Below, one piece after another: positions 34,301-45,286 of a stretch of 64,000 nucleotides of DNA. Each line of letters starts with the position of its first letter. Within the stretch, counting starts at the first letter, position 1. The position numbers and the translations under genes are program-made. The notes beneath the pieces are model-generated. The model was given only the letters and a program-made list of their open reading frames with translations, was not told the DNA's origin and did no database searches. The DNA comes from Eurosta solidaginis (lineage: Eukaryota > Arthropoda > Insecta > Diptera > Tephritidae), in contig NC_090320.1 of the NCBI RefSeq assembly GCF_040869045.1, forward strand, positions 121,343,112-121,407,111, in the 5' to 3' direction.

Positions 34301-36492
34301 GGAACTTTTGACATATGTCCCAATGTCTCATATTCCGCTAGTACCCTATTGTACTCTGTCTGTAGGGCCGGTGTCTTGGCTAGGCGCGTCTCATTCCGGT
34401 AGAATTGGGAGCAGACGCCGTTTAGGGAAGGCCCTAAGGAGATGTTGTTGGGAAAATCCTGTTTAAAAGGAAGGGCGACAGTATATTTGCCATCGGAATT
34501 TCTTTCTGTTGTAAGTCTGAAAAGTTCCTCGCAATAGGCATTATCTTCGTTAAGTGCCCTTTTCTTAGGTACGTTTTCAAGTTCCCAGAAAGCGGTTAGT
34601 TGCTTGTCTAGGCTGATTTCATTAAAAAAAGATACCCGTGTATTAGTTGGGTGAGGTACTTCTGCACGGCCAGTTAGAATCCAACCGAAGACGGTTTCTT
34701 GGGCGAGAAGCGTATTTAGAACGTTCTTCCTTATACCGTTCAGTATTATATGGGGATAAATGTCGCCTCCAAGTATGAGATCGACTGGTTCATTAATGAA
34801 GAACCTTTTATCCGCCAGAATCAGATCAGGGAACGCTTGCCGAGTCGTTGCGCTCACTTGGCAAGTCGGAAGGTCCCCTGTTAATTGGGGCAGGACTAGG
34901 ACCACTGTATCGATGCTCACTAAGGGGTCTGTGAGCGAACCTAACGTAATCACACATGATTCCTTTACCTGTGCAGATGGGGTATTATTTATTCCTGACA
35001 CTTGCACATGCAGACGTTTGGATGGAAGGTTTATTCGCTTTTTTAGTCTTTCTGTTATGAAAGAGCATTCTGACCCAGAGTCTATCAGCGCTCTGGCGGA
35101 AAATTTCACTCCATTATAGTGTATATTAACACGTGCTGTTCCTAATAACACCCCTTTAGTGGTGTTAGCATGACACGAAGAGACGTTATTAGCATTATCT
35201 TGTCTTTTTTCAGACGCCATCCTTGCCCTAGCCTGCTGTGAGGTTGAAGGTGTGTTGTCGGTGGCGTTTTGAGTCCACCTCTGAGGAGTTGTCTTTGGCT
35301 GTGCTGTCGGAAGATGGAGCAAGGTGTTGTGCCTCGCGTGGCACGTGCTGCAATTGAATTGGCTAGTGCATCGTGTCACGGTGTGTCCACCCGACAGACA
35401 ATTCAGACAGTAACTATTGTTTTTGATAAATTCAATTTTTCCTGACGTGGACAACCTACGGAATTTTTGGCAATTTCGTAATTTGTGCTCTGTACTGTTG
35501 CACATCTTACATGCCGACTTTGGTACGCTTGATTGGTAAACCCCAAGCTTCGTAGAATTTTCCCTAGAATTCGAACTCTGACTTTTGGGTGTTTTTGTTG
35601 TTTTATTACCCCTAAGATCGGAAACCGTCTCTAATGTCTGGAAGCGATTGGACAGGAATTTGTCCATATCCTCCCATTTCGGGATATCTGTCTTCCGTTC
35701 TACGGTCTGTTCCCAGAGAGCCAATGTAGATTCAGGGAGTTTTGTGGAGCATAAGTAAGTTATAATTGCGTCCCAATTTGTGATGTCAATATTATGACAT
35801 TGTAGCGCAGAAATGCAATTGTTGATCTCACGTTGCAATTTTTTAATTGATGTTCCACACTCCTGCTCGACTGCCGTCAGATTAAATAAAAGTTTTAATT
35901 GTGTGTTGACGAGGATACGTTTATTTTCGTACCTGTCGCTTAGATTCTTCCAGGCGGTTGCAAAACCCTCGTTTGTTAATGAGCACCTGCCCACTATTTC
36001 TTTTGCCTCCCCTTGCGTTTTTTGCTTCAAATAGCATAATTTCTCGACATATTTCAGATCGGTATTGTGGATGTATATCGCCGTGAACATATCTCGAAAA
36101 GCTGGCCAGGAGAGGTAGTCGCCTTTAAATACATCGGTGTCACAAGGCGGCAGCCGCATTTTATGTCCACGGCGCGAGGAGTCTTCCTCCTTTGCTTCAT
36201 CTTTCGCCGGCTGTGGGGTGATAGCTTCGGCTTCAGCCGCCACAGCAGACATGCATTGCAGGTAGCATGCAAAGCAACTTTTATTTTTCTTTCTTAATGA
36301 GCTGAGCTCGTCCTTGGACAGTTCAGAATTGCTGAGAAGACTTTCATATGTGGACTTGGTCTTCTTCCATAGTGCCCTTAGCTCCTCTTGCAGTAGTGCA
36401 AGGGTGTGCTTGTTCCGGGATTCGGCCGGGGTGGAGTTGAACTCTTGTTCAAACTCCACTATGGAATCAGCCAATCTAATATAAGTCTCCAT
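31366..36492 (-). CDS. BEL/Pao Gag-Pol polyprotein, copy 3 (1,708 aa, open)
   Basis: One uninterrupted frame. Domains by residue: Gag with a DUF1759-like region (about 110-290); zinc clusters CX2CX4HX4C at 328-341 and 362-375 and CX2CX3H at about 381-393; aspartic protease with DSG at 471-473; RT about 730-950 with YVDD at 882-885; RNase H about 1055-1200 (D1060, E1103, D1133); integrase with an HHCC site (H1369, H1374, C1404, C1407) and D1439, D1505, E1558; and a Pao-type C-terminal domain. The start follows the family (METYIRLADS). The frame stops at a TGA (31366-31368) where a CGA codon is expected, and the domain continues for 34 codons to 31264. Odd changes against copies 1 and 2 include FGPLGW for FDPLGW and HSFCDAS for HGFCDAS. 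Coding looks intact but activity is doubtful. Confidence 0.92.
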   Translation of the reverse strand: METYIRLADSIVEFEQEFNSTPAESRNKHTLALLQEELRALWKKTKSTYESLLSNSELSKDELSSLRKKNKSCFACYLQCMSAVAAEAEAITPQPAKDEAKEEDSSRRGHKMRLPPCDTDVFKGDYLSWPAFRDMFTAIYIHNTDLKYVEKLCYLKQKTQGEAKEIVGRCSLTNEGFATAWKNLSDRYENKRILVNTQLKLLFNLTAVEQECGTSIKKLQREINNCISALQCHNIDITNWDAIITYLCSTKLPESTLALWEQTVERKTDIPKWEDMDKFLSNRFQTLETVSDLRGNKTTKTPKSQSSNSRENSTKLGVYQSSVPKSACKMCNSTEHKLRNCQKFRRLSTSGKIEFIKNNSYCLNCLSGGHTVTRCTSQFNCSTCHARHNTLLHLPTAQPKTTPQRWTQNATDNTPSTSQQARARMASEKRQDNANNVSSCHANTTKGVLLGTARVNIHYNGVKFSARALIDSGSECSFITERLKKRINLPSKRLHVQVSGINNTPSAQVKESCVITLGSLTDPLVSIDTVVLVLPQLTGDLPTCQVSATTRQAFPDLILADKRFFINEPVDLILGGDIYPHIILNGIRKNVLNTLLAQETVFGWILTGRAEVPHPTNTRVSFFNEISLDKQLTAFWELENVPKKRALNEDNAYCEELFRLTTERNSDGKYTVALPFKQDFPNNISLGPSLNGVCSQFYRNETRLAKTPALQTEYNRVLAEYETLGHMSKVPKIIPPHVTECYFLPHHAVIKEESTTTKVRVVFNASCPTSNGTSLNDVLYTGPVLQADLTILLLRWRFFKYVFNSDIEKMYRQILVKPNQTQFQRIVFRNNPSDPISVYELKTVTFGVNCAPYLAIRTLHQLADDVETSLPIAADILRTGMYVDDVLAGGHSIESTLKARDEITDALQSAGFSLRKWTSNCSRILKGIPKPHLLNEDFLEFEDTSTVKTLGIRWNAHADYFYFTAKPIENRDMLTKRTILSAIAQLFGPLGWLAPVVIVAKIIMQDIWLEGTDWDEPVSAGTLDRWHNFMQEYPSINGIRIPRWVYFTPTNDIEIHSFCDASEKAYAATVFLRAKIKDEVYVNLLIAKTRVAPVKTVSLPRLELCGAVLLAETIEAVRENLHLENFNLHLWTDSTIVLAWIRKPPCSWSTFVAHRVTKIVEKVGNKSWRHVESASNPADLASRGLSAKELVNNSLWWQGPSWLQEDKTEWPIQEKDYQTNIEEKRVQAHTTSKIKEKDDILERFSNLSRALRVISYVRRFIQRTNPKTKSSFKAASHFISPDEIQATTSQLIAFYQRRHYSEELSSLNSGKFIGSKSEILPLTPLVDEKGILRVGGRLSGAKDLPYSERHPIILPYDCRLTRLLVQFIHKDTLHGENQLMFRRIRTQYWIPRVKNMIRSVIHNCKTCTIFRKRTQTQLMGDLPSERTTFSRSFTNAGVDFAGPFDIKSYSRRGCRMSKGYVCLFVCFATKAIHLEATSDLSTAAFLAAFDRFVARRGCPKNIYSDNGTNFVGASRALRSELKAFLADARNQTLSKYSHQNLTWHFIPPGAPHMGGLWEAGVKSFKNHFKKIALDHKFTLEEFSTLLCRIESCLNSRPLSPSSNEPSNLEPLTPGHFLVGGHLLAPPEIDVSENRASLVNRWEKLKSLHQTFCKRWKTEYLTELQKRVKWKHPQSNLKEGDLVVIKEDNLPPNEWRLGRIATLHYGPDN

Positions 36493-37549
36493 TGATTTTA
36501 TTAATTTGAATATTTTGTCTCTTTGAAGGTGTCGAGCTCGGAGGTAAACGACTTAGTGGCTTTGGTGTAAATGCAACCACAACAAAAAATTATAAGAGTG
36601 TTTTCGTTTTTGCTGTGATTGCGCTGTATAAGTAAAAGCTTTAGGAACACACGAATTCTGATTGAATGTGTTAACACAGATAGCAATCTTATGTGAATAG
36701 TGCTAAGCAAAAATTTAATCAAATGTAAATTATGATATGAACCACTTATAGAAATCCTCACGAGGATTGTGCAAGCCACAGATAGAAATCCTGACGAGGA
36801 TTTAATGTGTATGCAGTGATATGGAAATAAACACAAATAGAAATCCTGACGAGGATTTAGTGTGTATAAAATGATATAAATGTAGTGATATGCAGCACAG
36901 ATAGAAATCCTGACGAGGATTTAATGTGTATGCAGTGATATGGAAATAAACACAGATAGAAATCCTGACGAGGATTTAGTGTGTATAAAGTGATATAAAT
37001 GTAGTGATATGCAGCACAGATAGAAATCCTGAGGTTCTAGTCGGTGCAAAGTGATATTAAGCACGGATAGAAGTCCTGAAAGGATTTAATGTGTCTACAG
37101 TGATATGCAATGCAGAGAAGAGAATTCGTCTGCAGGTATTTAATGTGTCTAAAGGGTGTGTTGGACACAGATAGAAATATTTTCTGAAAACTTAGTGTGT
37201 CTAAAAAAAGTTTAAAAAACGCAGATGTAATCCCGATGTGGATATGATGTGTAATCCTCGAGATTTGAAACACAAATAGAAATCCTTATGTGGATTTAAT
37301 GTGTTTACAAGGGTGAAATTTGACCCACAGATAGAAATCCCGACGAGGATTTAATGTGTATACAAGTGAAAGTGAAACACAGATAGAAATCCTGACGAGG
37401 ATTTAATGTGTATACAAAAGGTGTTATGTGAACGTTGATGAGTATCGCCGAGTAGCCAACCAGGGTATCTTTCCCAATATAAATAAGACAATAACTTTGT
37501 TTATCCAACTTAATGTGGAAAATTACACTTTTAATTATTTATTATAAAA
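36493..37549 (-). other. Truncated BEL leader with hairpin array (36753-37404)
   Basis: It matches 18469-19525. All AAATCCTGACGAGGATTT hairpins are present, and the two GTATGCAGTG sites damaged in copy 2 are intact here. It ends abruptly at TTATTATAAAA, where unit-1 sequence from 21584 begins. Confidence 0.8.
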
Positions 37550-37880
37550 CTGATTTATATATATAAAAGAGAAAAATAAAATGAAAAAGGCCCCCAGGAA
37601 AGGGGGGTTCCTTTGTAATATTAACGACTTTAAAAGTCAACAAAGAAAGTTTATTTAACAATAAAAATGTAAAATTGCTCCGAATGAACGAATTTCAAAA
37701 AGGAAGGTACACCCTAATATATTCGTTCATTGAGAATTGATTAGTGAGAATAAAAATAATTTTTTTAAAAAGTAAATTTTTAACTAAAGTTTTTTAATAA
37801 ATGAGTGTCTGGCGAAGGAGACCACCACACAAACCTACTATATGTAGGCGGCACCCTCCAAGGAAATTGCGGCGGAGAAT
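37550..37880. other. AT-rich flank of gypsy element, unit 2
   Basis: Copy of 21584-21914, including the 11-bp inverted repeat AATGAACGAAT/ATTCGTTCATT. No gene. Confidence 0.65.
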
Positions 37881-38386
37881 TATAATATTCTAAATAAATT
37901 AAAGAGGTCCGCTCAAGTTCAGCGATAGAAAATTATTCCCTTTATTAAATAAATGCTTTTCTTTTTATACAGAAATTTCTTAACTTACACACACACGATT
38001 ATACTAATACAATTAATTAAAAGTATTTACATTACTAATATGGATATGTAAAATCAGCATTTACTTCATTGACCTACTTATAACTACAATGCAATTAGAT
38101 ATGTGTATGAATGTTTTGGCAGTGCACATTGACAAACCGACGCTGTCGATCAGTCATGCTGATCGATAAGTGGGTTGTTCAATGTGACAAATTGAGTAAG
38201 GGTTAACAACTGTCAACAGATACGACTCCCCGCCGAGTTCAACATAACTTATCTATGCCGCTTTGACTAGCCTGCGTGTGGTCAATATTTGGTTATTCAT
38301 AAAAAGTGCATAGAAAGTGAAACTCATTCTGGTATATACAAAAATACAAATACCTTGTATGTAAGGCTTATTCTGGTAATGCCACA
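37881..38386 (-). repeat. 3' LTR of gypsy element, unit 2
   Basis: 506 bp, the counterpart of 21915-22421 with one short deletion in an AATTAAA stretch. Confidence 0.88.
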
Positions 38387-38987
38387 CCATTCACCTTAGG
38401 AAGAGTCATGTATAATTTAAAACAATTGTATATGACTCTTAAAGCGCCCACTTAAAGTTTGCTTGAGTTTACAAAATTTTAATTGCTTTTAGTATTCTAT
38501 TGTAATTTATTACATAGCGGTAAATTTATATGGAAAATAACGAGTTTATTTTTTTATTTTATTTTTATTTTTTTTCATGTGCTGTTTAATTTTACATTTA
38601 ATGACACATTCAATTGTAGTTTACGCCATATTGGTGACTTGTGTTCTTTGCTTTTATTTTCTTACATTTGTTTTACATACGAAATATTATGCTGACTTTT
38701 TTTCATATATTTTTTGTTGTGTGCATACTTATAATTACGAGTTAAGTGGAATGCTTATAGTGCGATTGTTTTGATTTTTTCAAATCATTTGTGTTACTAG
38801 CAAATGTTCTATACTGGTTTAAGCCTATTCTTGTGGATTATTATTTCCTTATCTTTACCGTTCTTATTGCTATTTCCTATTCTATGTGGTATTAATGTGA
38901 AATTATTTTATTTATCACTATATTTAACCTTACAATATTCCTTATATTTATTACCTAACTTATGAGAGGCCTCTTCTTTGACTAACA

Positions 38988-41900
38988 CTAAGTTGTTTCC
39001 TTATTGTAGGTACTCTTATCATAATTAACTTTTTGTTTTTCTTCAGTATCTTGGACTAATTTCCTAGCTCTTCGCCGTGCTATCTGAAGTCTATATTTTA
39101 CTTCTTTGTCGTAATCTTCGTGGTTGTACAGTGGGCTTATTTTGTTTTCTTTAAGGAATTCGTAATTCGGGGGATTCTTTCCAAATATAAGCTCCAAAGG
39201 GCAATATTAATATGTGGTTGATGGTGTTGTATTGTAACAATACGTGAAATACCTGCGGTACTAATCCCAATCGTCTTTGTCACTGGGCATATATGAACGT
39301 ATGTATTCATTGAATTTGCTGTGACTGCGTTCTACAGTACCCAAAGTTTGATGATGAGACGGTATTGAGGTTTTATGCTCAATTTTTAACAGTTTACATA
39401 GTTCTTTAAATAGGCTGTTTTTATATTCTGTGCCCACGTCCATTATGATTGTTTTCATCGGTCCATAAATTAAAATGAAGTGCACGAATACGGCTTTAGC
39501 GACTGTTGCTGCGTGTTTGCTGGGACTGGAATTGACACCAAGTATTTGGTTAGATCGCATATAATGGTAACCGCATATTCGTTGCCATTTATTGACTTCG
39601 GTAATGGCCCGACTGTATCGATTTATACAATATCGAAAGCCTTCGGAGGTGTCTCCGTTATTGTCATTGGCTCTTTTATATGCTTATATGTTTTATTTTG
39701 CTTGCAGTGGATGCAGTTCTTTATGTATTTTCTTACGTGATTTTTCATGTTTAGCCAGCTATATTTCTGCTTGATCTTATCTGTCATGCCATTTATTCCT
39801 GGGTGGCCACCACTAATAGGATCGTCATGATATTTATGCAGAACTCCTTTGAATTTCCAGGGATTTGTCACATATATAACCTCTGGGGTTAGTGCGATTG
39901 TTAGTCTTTTGAGAAACTTGTTTCCTGTTTCTATAAATTTGCCCACTGCAGTATAATTTCTTTTAAACAATTTGTCCCCTAAGGACAACTGTATTTGTAC
40001 AAGGCCTAAATTGCCAGCTTCTTTCTCAAGCCTGGTAAAGAATTGTTCTAATTCAATCTTATCCTCAAAAATCAGGTTGCTTGTATTCAAATTGCTACAA
40101 ATTTTCTTTCCTTTTTTGAAATATAATTTCGGAGGATCGAAAGCGAGCTCGACATATCTTTTTACTTCAAATTTATTTATCACTTCGTATACTTTTGGGT
40201 TCTCTTTGTGACTTTCTTTATTTTCGATATTAATGCTGGTGGATTTAGCTGCTGATCTTGTTATTATTTTTAGTATTTTACTTACCTCCACTGACATTTC
40301 TTTTAAATTCGTGCTTTTTATGCGAGATAATGCATCCGCAATGTATTTTTCCTTTCCAGCGATATACTCCACTTCAAAATCGTACTCCTCTAAATTGAGT
40401 CTTACTCGTGCTAGCTTAGATGAAGAACTCCTCATCGAGAAAAGATATGTTAAAGGGCTATGGTCGGTTTTAACCAGAAATTTTCTGCCATAGACATATG
40501 GTCTGAAGAAGGTTATGGCCCAATGAATTGCAGTTAACTCTTTGTCTATTGCCGCTTTGGTTATTTCACCTTTTGTAAATGACCTTGAGGCTTAAGCAAT
40601 TGGTAACTGTTTGCCATCGTACTCTTGCCTAAGGACTGCCCCACAAGCGTATCAACTAGCGCCTGTTGTTATGCAGAATTATTTATTGAAGTCTGGGTAT
40701 TGCAAAAGTTTTGGACTGATTAATGCTTCCTTTAAATAGACAAAAGCTTTTTGACAATCTTCTATCCAGTCGAAGGAAACATTCTTTTTGCAAATCCTAG
40801 TTAATTTTCGTGAGTGTTCTGCGAAATTCGGTACAAATCTTCTGTAATAATTGCAGAAGGCTACGAATCTCTTAACTGCATCAGCTGTTTTTGGTGTTGG
40901 GTAATTTTGGGCTGTCTCAAATTTGCTTGGGTGGGGTAATATTCCCTTACTTGTATATTTATGACCTAAATAAGTTACTCCTTGGCTGAAAAATAGACAT
41001 TTGTCTGGATGCAGTTTTAGGTTGTATTTCCTACAAGTGGAGAAAACATCTCTTAAATTTTTCAGCATATGTTTTTCGAAGCAAAATAGTACAACCAAAT
41101 CATCCATGTAGAGAAATGCTTGAGATGGTTTGCGACCTGCAACTGCCAGTGTCATCATTCTTTGAAATAAGTTTGGTGCTACTTTTAATCCATAGGGTAG
41201 TCTTTTGAATCTATAAGTGCCGTTTTCAGCTGTGAATGAGGTTATATATCTAGAATCTGGGTGTAGTTCTATTTGATGAAAGCCTGACATGAGATCGAGG
41301 CATGAGAAATATTTTGATCTTCCGAGTTGGTCTAAAATATCATAAATTCTTGGGAGTGGGAATTTATATGCTGCTACCTTTTTATTTACCTGTCTGTAAT
41401 CAACTACTAATCTCCATCTTTTTTCTGTATTCCCTGGAAGTGATTTTTTGGGAACAAGTAACATTGGACTATTGTATTCTGATATGGAGGTTTCTATTAT
41501 GTCATCTTCGATTAGCTTATTTATCTGTTTGCTTGTATCTCCTTTTTGTGTCTGAGGCAATCTATAGTTTTTTATGTAAACAAGAGTATTATCCTTCATG
41601 TGTAATTTTTGTTTGTAAAAATTATAAGAGGAAATTGGTTCTGTTTCTAGTGAAGATATGTCTATAAATTCTGTGCATAATGATGTAAGTTGAGAATTGA
41701 CAAATGTTGGGAAATTTTTTGTTAGTCTTTTTAATTTTTCTGTAATATTGCTATTATTATTATTGTGTGCGGTTGTTTTAATTAGTGTATAGTCGTCTAA
41801 ATTTTCAGTATCAATTATGTAATTTTGAATAGTTGTGTTTTTATTTGTTGTGTTAATGATTCTAACGAATGTTTGGTCTTTATCTGCAATTGTATTTGCT

Positions 41901-42367
41901 ATAAAAATGCCTTCAGATATTTGTTGATGTGGTATGAAGATGTTTTTATTATCAGTGTGTAGTTTAACTTGTCTAATGACTTCAGATCTAGCTGGGATAG
42001 TGATCGTATTGACAGACAGACGGTTTGTTTGATGTTTTAGTATTGATTGGGGAAAGTCATATTGTCAATTGTACTTCTTTATAAAATCTAGTATATTATT
42101 CCATCACATGGTATTGGAAAGTCGTCTTCCACGACATGAAATTTATGATAAATTAAGAGGTCATCTCCTTTTAAATCAGCTTTGACTGTGCCCAATGTGC
42201 TGGTTATACCCCGACCAATGCCTTTTAAATCCGTAATGTGTTCTGTATTTATTTTAAGATTATTACTAATTTGATTCTTTTTAATGTTGGAGATATCTTC
42301 TCCTGTGTCTATTAAGAAATTTGAAATTGAGTCGTTTAATGTAGTGTAGATTTACTACACATATTTT
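38988..42367 (-). pseudogene. Gypsy pol, unit 2, broken
   Basis: The same domain series and nearly the same lesions as 23023-26402: integrase pieces at 38988-39197, 39261-39560 and 39623-40435, an RNase H stop near 40594, RT at 40679-41599 with YMDD, and a protease DTG region near 42290-42315 with the same downstream frameshift. A small change near 39655 (GTGTCTCC for GTGTCTAC on the plus strand) extends the zinc-domain frame by ten codons to read TETPPKAFDIV before it stops. Confidence 0.87.
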
Positions 42368-42372
42368 CCTAT

Positions 42373-43614
42373 CTACTGATCTTGAAGTGGAGTTTCTTGG
42401 TTTTCCTGCTGGGTGCATCTACGCACGTTGCAAGTCTGGTTGTAAGACCTATTGCTGTTTTGGGTTTGGGATCCTCGCCGGGAATTATTAGTATTATTGT
42501 TATTTGACCTAAAGTTATTGTTGTATCTCGGCTGTGGTCTAAATCTTCTACCTCGGTAACTCCCATAGTTGTTACTTCGATAACCTCCACGGAAATTACT
42601 CCGATATTGATTTTGCTGCCGTATGTTTAAAATTGTGTTTGAGCTGCCCGTTATTTCTGTACAGCTATTTGTAAATTTGGAAATTGCGTCGTTCATTGAT
42701 GTGAACGTTCCTCCTTGCATGATCATTTTTACTTTGTCATTGGAGCAGTTTTTACACATAGCTTTGACTGCCGCTTGTGTTGAATATCTCGTTGCCAAGC
42801 CTGGATTAAGTCCATTCGATATATAGGCTCCTTCTAATGACCTAGTAATTTTTTCTATTTCTGCGGTATATTGATTTGCAGTTTTGCTGCGCTTCTGGAT
42901 GTTCAGAAGTTTAGCTGTTAAAACTTCTACTGATTCACCCTTTATTGCTGATTTTAACATCAATTTTATTTGAGCGATTGTATTTTCGTTACTAATGAAA
43001 TTTCTTGCCGTGCCTTTTAGCTTGGTTTTTATCATTGTTATTGCTAAGGCTTCGTGGGCATCTTTGATTTGATCAATTATATCAAGAGCGTATAAGAAGC
43101 TGTGTAAGTTTTCCGGCGTAACATCCATACCAAACTCCGGTAGTACTGACGAAGCAGTTTTAATGAATTCAACTACGGTTTGCGCCATTGTAATATTTAT
43201 AGCTGGGATATCTAATGGTTTATTTTCTTCCACTGATGGAGTCTGACTCAATGAAGGTGATGGAGTCCGGCTCCGGGAAAGTTCTGAGAAAATTAAATTA
43301 AAGTCAATATGGGATTTCTCCTCTATTGTGGTTGGTATTGATATTTCTATATTGCGTCTCGCTAATGAAGATACCAATTTATCCCGTACAGTGGCAAAAA
43401 TTTGGTGAGCTTCTTTTTGGTGCTCTTTAGTGAGTATGTGATTTACTGTATCGATCACTTGTTTTATATTATTTAAAGCATATAAGATTATATTCAAATG
43501 CTTTACTATTGTTTCGGTTTTTATAGTAGTATTTTTGTTTATGCATTTGTATGACTTATCAGCTTTTGCTTTTTCTTCAAATAATATGTCATAAATTTCA
43601 TGCCATTGATTCAT
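42373..43614 (-). CDS. Gypsy Gag, unit 2 (413 aa, open)
   Basis: Open frame starting MNQWHEIYDI, the duplicate of 26408-27649. It differs at a few residues (for example His for Asp in EEKSHIDFN, Cys for Arg in CKNCSNDK, Asn for Lys in RYNNNFRSN). It has the same Arg/Gly/Asn-rich tail and lacks a zinc knuckle. It is a transposon structural protein. Both copies remain open, which fits the young age of the duplication and does not by itself show function. Confidence 0.8.
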   Translation of the reverse strand: MNQWHEIYDILFEEKAKADKSYKCINKNTTIKTETIVKHLNIILYALNNIKQVIDTVNHILTKEHQKEAHQIFATVRDKLVSSLARRNIEISIPTTIEEKSHIDFNLIFSELSRSRTPSPSLSQTPSVEENKPLDIPAINITMAQTVVEFIKTASSVLPEFGMDVTPENLHSFLYALDIIDQIKDAHEALAITMIKTKLKGTARNFISNENTIAQIKLMLKSAIKGESVEVLTAKLLNIQKRSKTANQYTAEIEKITRSLEGAYISNGLNPGLATRYSTQAAVKAMCKNCSNDKVKMIMQGGTFTSMNDAISKFTNSCTEITGSSNTILNIRQQNQYRSNFRGGYRSNNYGSYRGRRFRPQPRYNNNFRSNNNNTNNSRRGSQTQNSNRSYNQTCNVRRCTQQENQETPLQDQ

Positions 43615-43638
43615 TTCTTGGAGTATAAATTTTTTTGT

Positions 43639-43889
43639 TTAAATGCGTTGTTGTACATTATTTGATTGACTCAATTTATTTTTTATGTAATTTTTTATTA
43701 AAATTGCAAGTGTGACAATTAAGAATGTAATTACGCATGCAAAGATAGCTAACCATTTATCTGGGTTTTCTTTTTATTTTCTACACTCAGGTTTGGTTCA
43801 TATTTGATTAATTTATCTATAGGATTTTTCTCATTATTTTCCTTACCGAATTCATAGCCAGATATCGCAATCTTTGTCCACCAAGACAT
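43639..43889 (-). pseudogene. Leader ORF c, unit 2, frameshifted
   Basis: Copy of 27674-27924 with the same A-run frameshift between the N-terminal MSWWTKIAIS part and the membrane-span part. Shared damage shows the element was already defective here before the duplication. Confidence 0.5.
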
Positions 43890-44014
43890 TTTAGTGGTCC
43901 TATCAGTATTTTCTCTAATATTGAATCAATTAAACGATGATTTTCTTGTATTTTATTTTATTTTATTTATTTAATAATTGGAAAAAAAAAATTTCTAAAT
44001 TATTATAATTTATC

Positions 44015-44233
44015 TTACTCTACGCTAGGAAAGACCAACCTAATCATTCTAGCTGTTTCTTCTGTCATAGTTGTAGCATTTTTCCCATCCTCTATTGTGG
44101 GTTCCGTATTCATTCCTATCTTTTTCCAAAAAGGCTTTAACCATTCTAACTCTTTTTCGTAATCTACGTTTTCTGAGTATAAAATTACTTTGTCATCCCA
44201 CTCGATGGGGCATTTCCAATATTTCCTAGACAT
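44015..44233 (-). CDS. Leader ORF b, unit 2 (72 aa)
   Basis: Identical in protein to 28050-28268 (MSRKYWKCPIEWDD...). Function unknown. Its position between leader ORFs a and c and upstream of gag is preserved. Confidence 0.5.
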   Translation of the reverse strand: MSRKYWKCPIEWDDKVILYSENVDYEKELEWLKPFWKKIGMNTEPTIEDGKNATTMTEETARMIRLVFPSVE

Positions 44234-44269
44234 TCCAATTTACTCGATATAAAAAAAAATTTCTAATTA

Positions 44270-44620
44270 TTATTTTTTATTTCTTAATTCCTTTATTTTT
44301 TCTTTTCGTCTTAATCTTTCTATAGTGTTTGTGGTTAGATTTAATAACTTGAAGGTTTCAGCTATTTCTTTCCTTTTCCTAAATTGTTTGCCTCCCCACT
44401 TCCCTCTTTGGATTATTGGGACAGGTATCTCCGGAATTTCTTACGTTTTATAAGGCTTGTTCCGTCGCCGATACTCTTCTATAGTAATCGGTGTCGGACC
44501 TTGCTTGCTATTGTTACGGTTTTGAAGAATTTCCTCAGAGATTTTGATAAATTCTCTTATAGTGTCTTCACACTTTTTAAATACTTTGTGGAATTCTTCT
44601 TCCGTGTTTATTTCTTGCAT
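44270..44620 (-). pseudogene. Leader ORF a, unit 2, internal stop at codon 60
   Basis: Starts MQEINTEEEFHK with an intact ATG at 44618-44620. A TAA at 44441-44443 (GAA in unit 1) stops it at codon 60, and the frame is open after that to 44270. Unit 1 has a stop at codon 2 but is intact at codon 60, so the ancestor at the time of duplication probably had a full frame of 116 codons. Confidence 0.55.
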
Positions 44621-45286
44621 ATCAAAAGAAATAACTGAACCTACTTTCTTCTTTTCGAATTATATAAAAATGGTCTTATAATATTTTTTCAATAAAATTT
44701 TAATTACTTTAGTTAAAAAAATTTTTTTTTAATTCCTAAGCAAAAACAAACGTTTTTGCTAATGGTTAAGCGTTCACAAGGCCTCTCAATTTATTCTAAA
44801 TTTTAAAATATACTTATATTAATTGTGCCCAACTTGCTGCCAGTCTTTTCTTGATGTCTGCTAATGTTTTCTCAATGTCTGCCGCCAGTCATAATTTTTC
44901 ATCAATATTCCACTTCCTTATGCATAACAAATTTCATTTTATGTACCACTTCATTATGCTGCTAACGTAATACTTTGCCATTTATTGTTGTTGCTATGTT
45001 GAAAAAGGATTTGATCGCCTTGTTTGTCTAGATTAATCCATCAATCTCTAGCTTCCAATACTTTGCGTTTGTTTGAAATATTTGGGGGTTACGAAATGAT
45101 CCGTCGAATCTCCTCTCAATCTTTAGCTTCCAATACTTTTGCGGTTGTTTAAAATATTTGTGGGTTATAAAATGATCCGTGTGGCACCAGTTTGTGGCTT
45201 TTATTTTTATGCTTTAAAAGAAAATTGGCCCAGTCAGATTATTGTAGCAGTTTTGCTGATGTTAATCTAGACTGGCAGGATCGCCA

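Larger units (their letters stand above)
31092..37549 (-). mobile_element. BEL/Pao retrotransposon, copy 3, lacking both LTRs
   Basis: The duplicate of copy 2. Its leader is cut at 37549, about 1,013 bases upstream of the gag-pol start, by the deletion that also removed the 5' LTR. The 3' LTR was already missing. It therefore holds the best coding region of the family in a body that cannot transpose by itself. Confidence 0.88.

Noticed and set aside
30211..37549. BEL copy 3 as an independent new insertion
   Set aside because: It shares both non-element flanks with copy 2 (gene fragment and gypsy side), so it came by segmental duplication.
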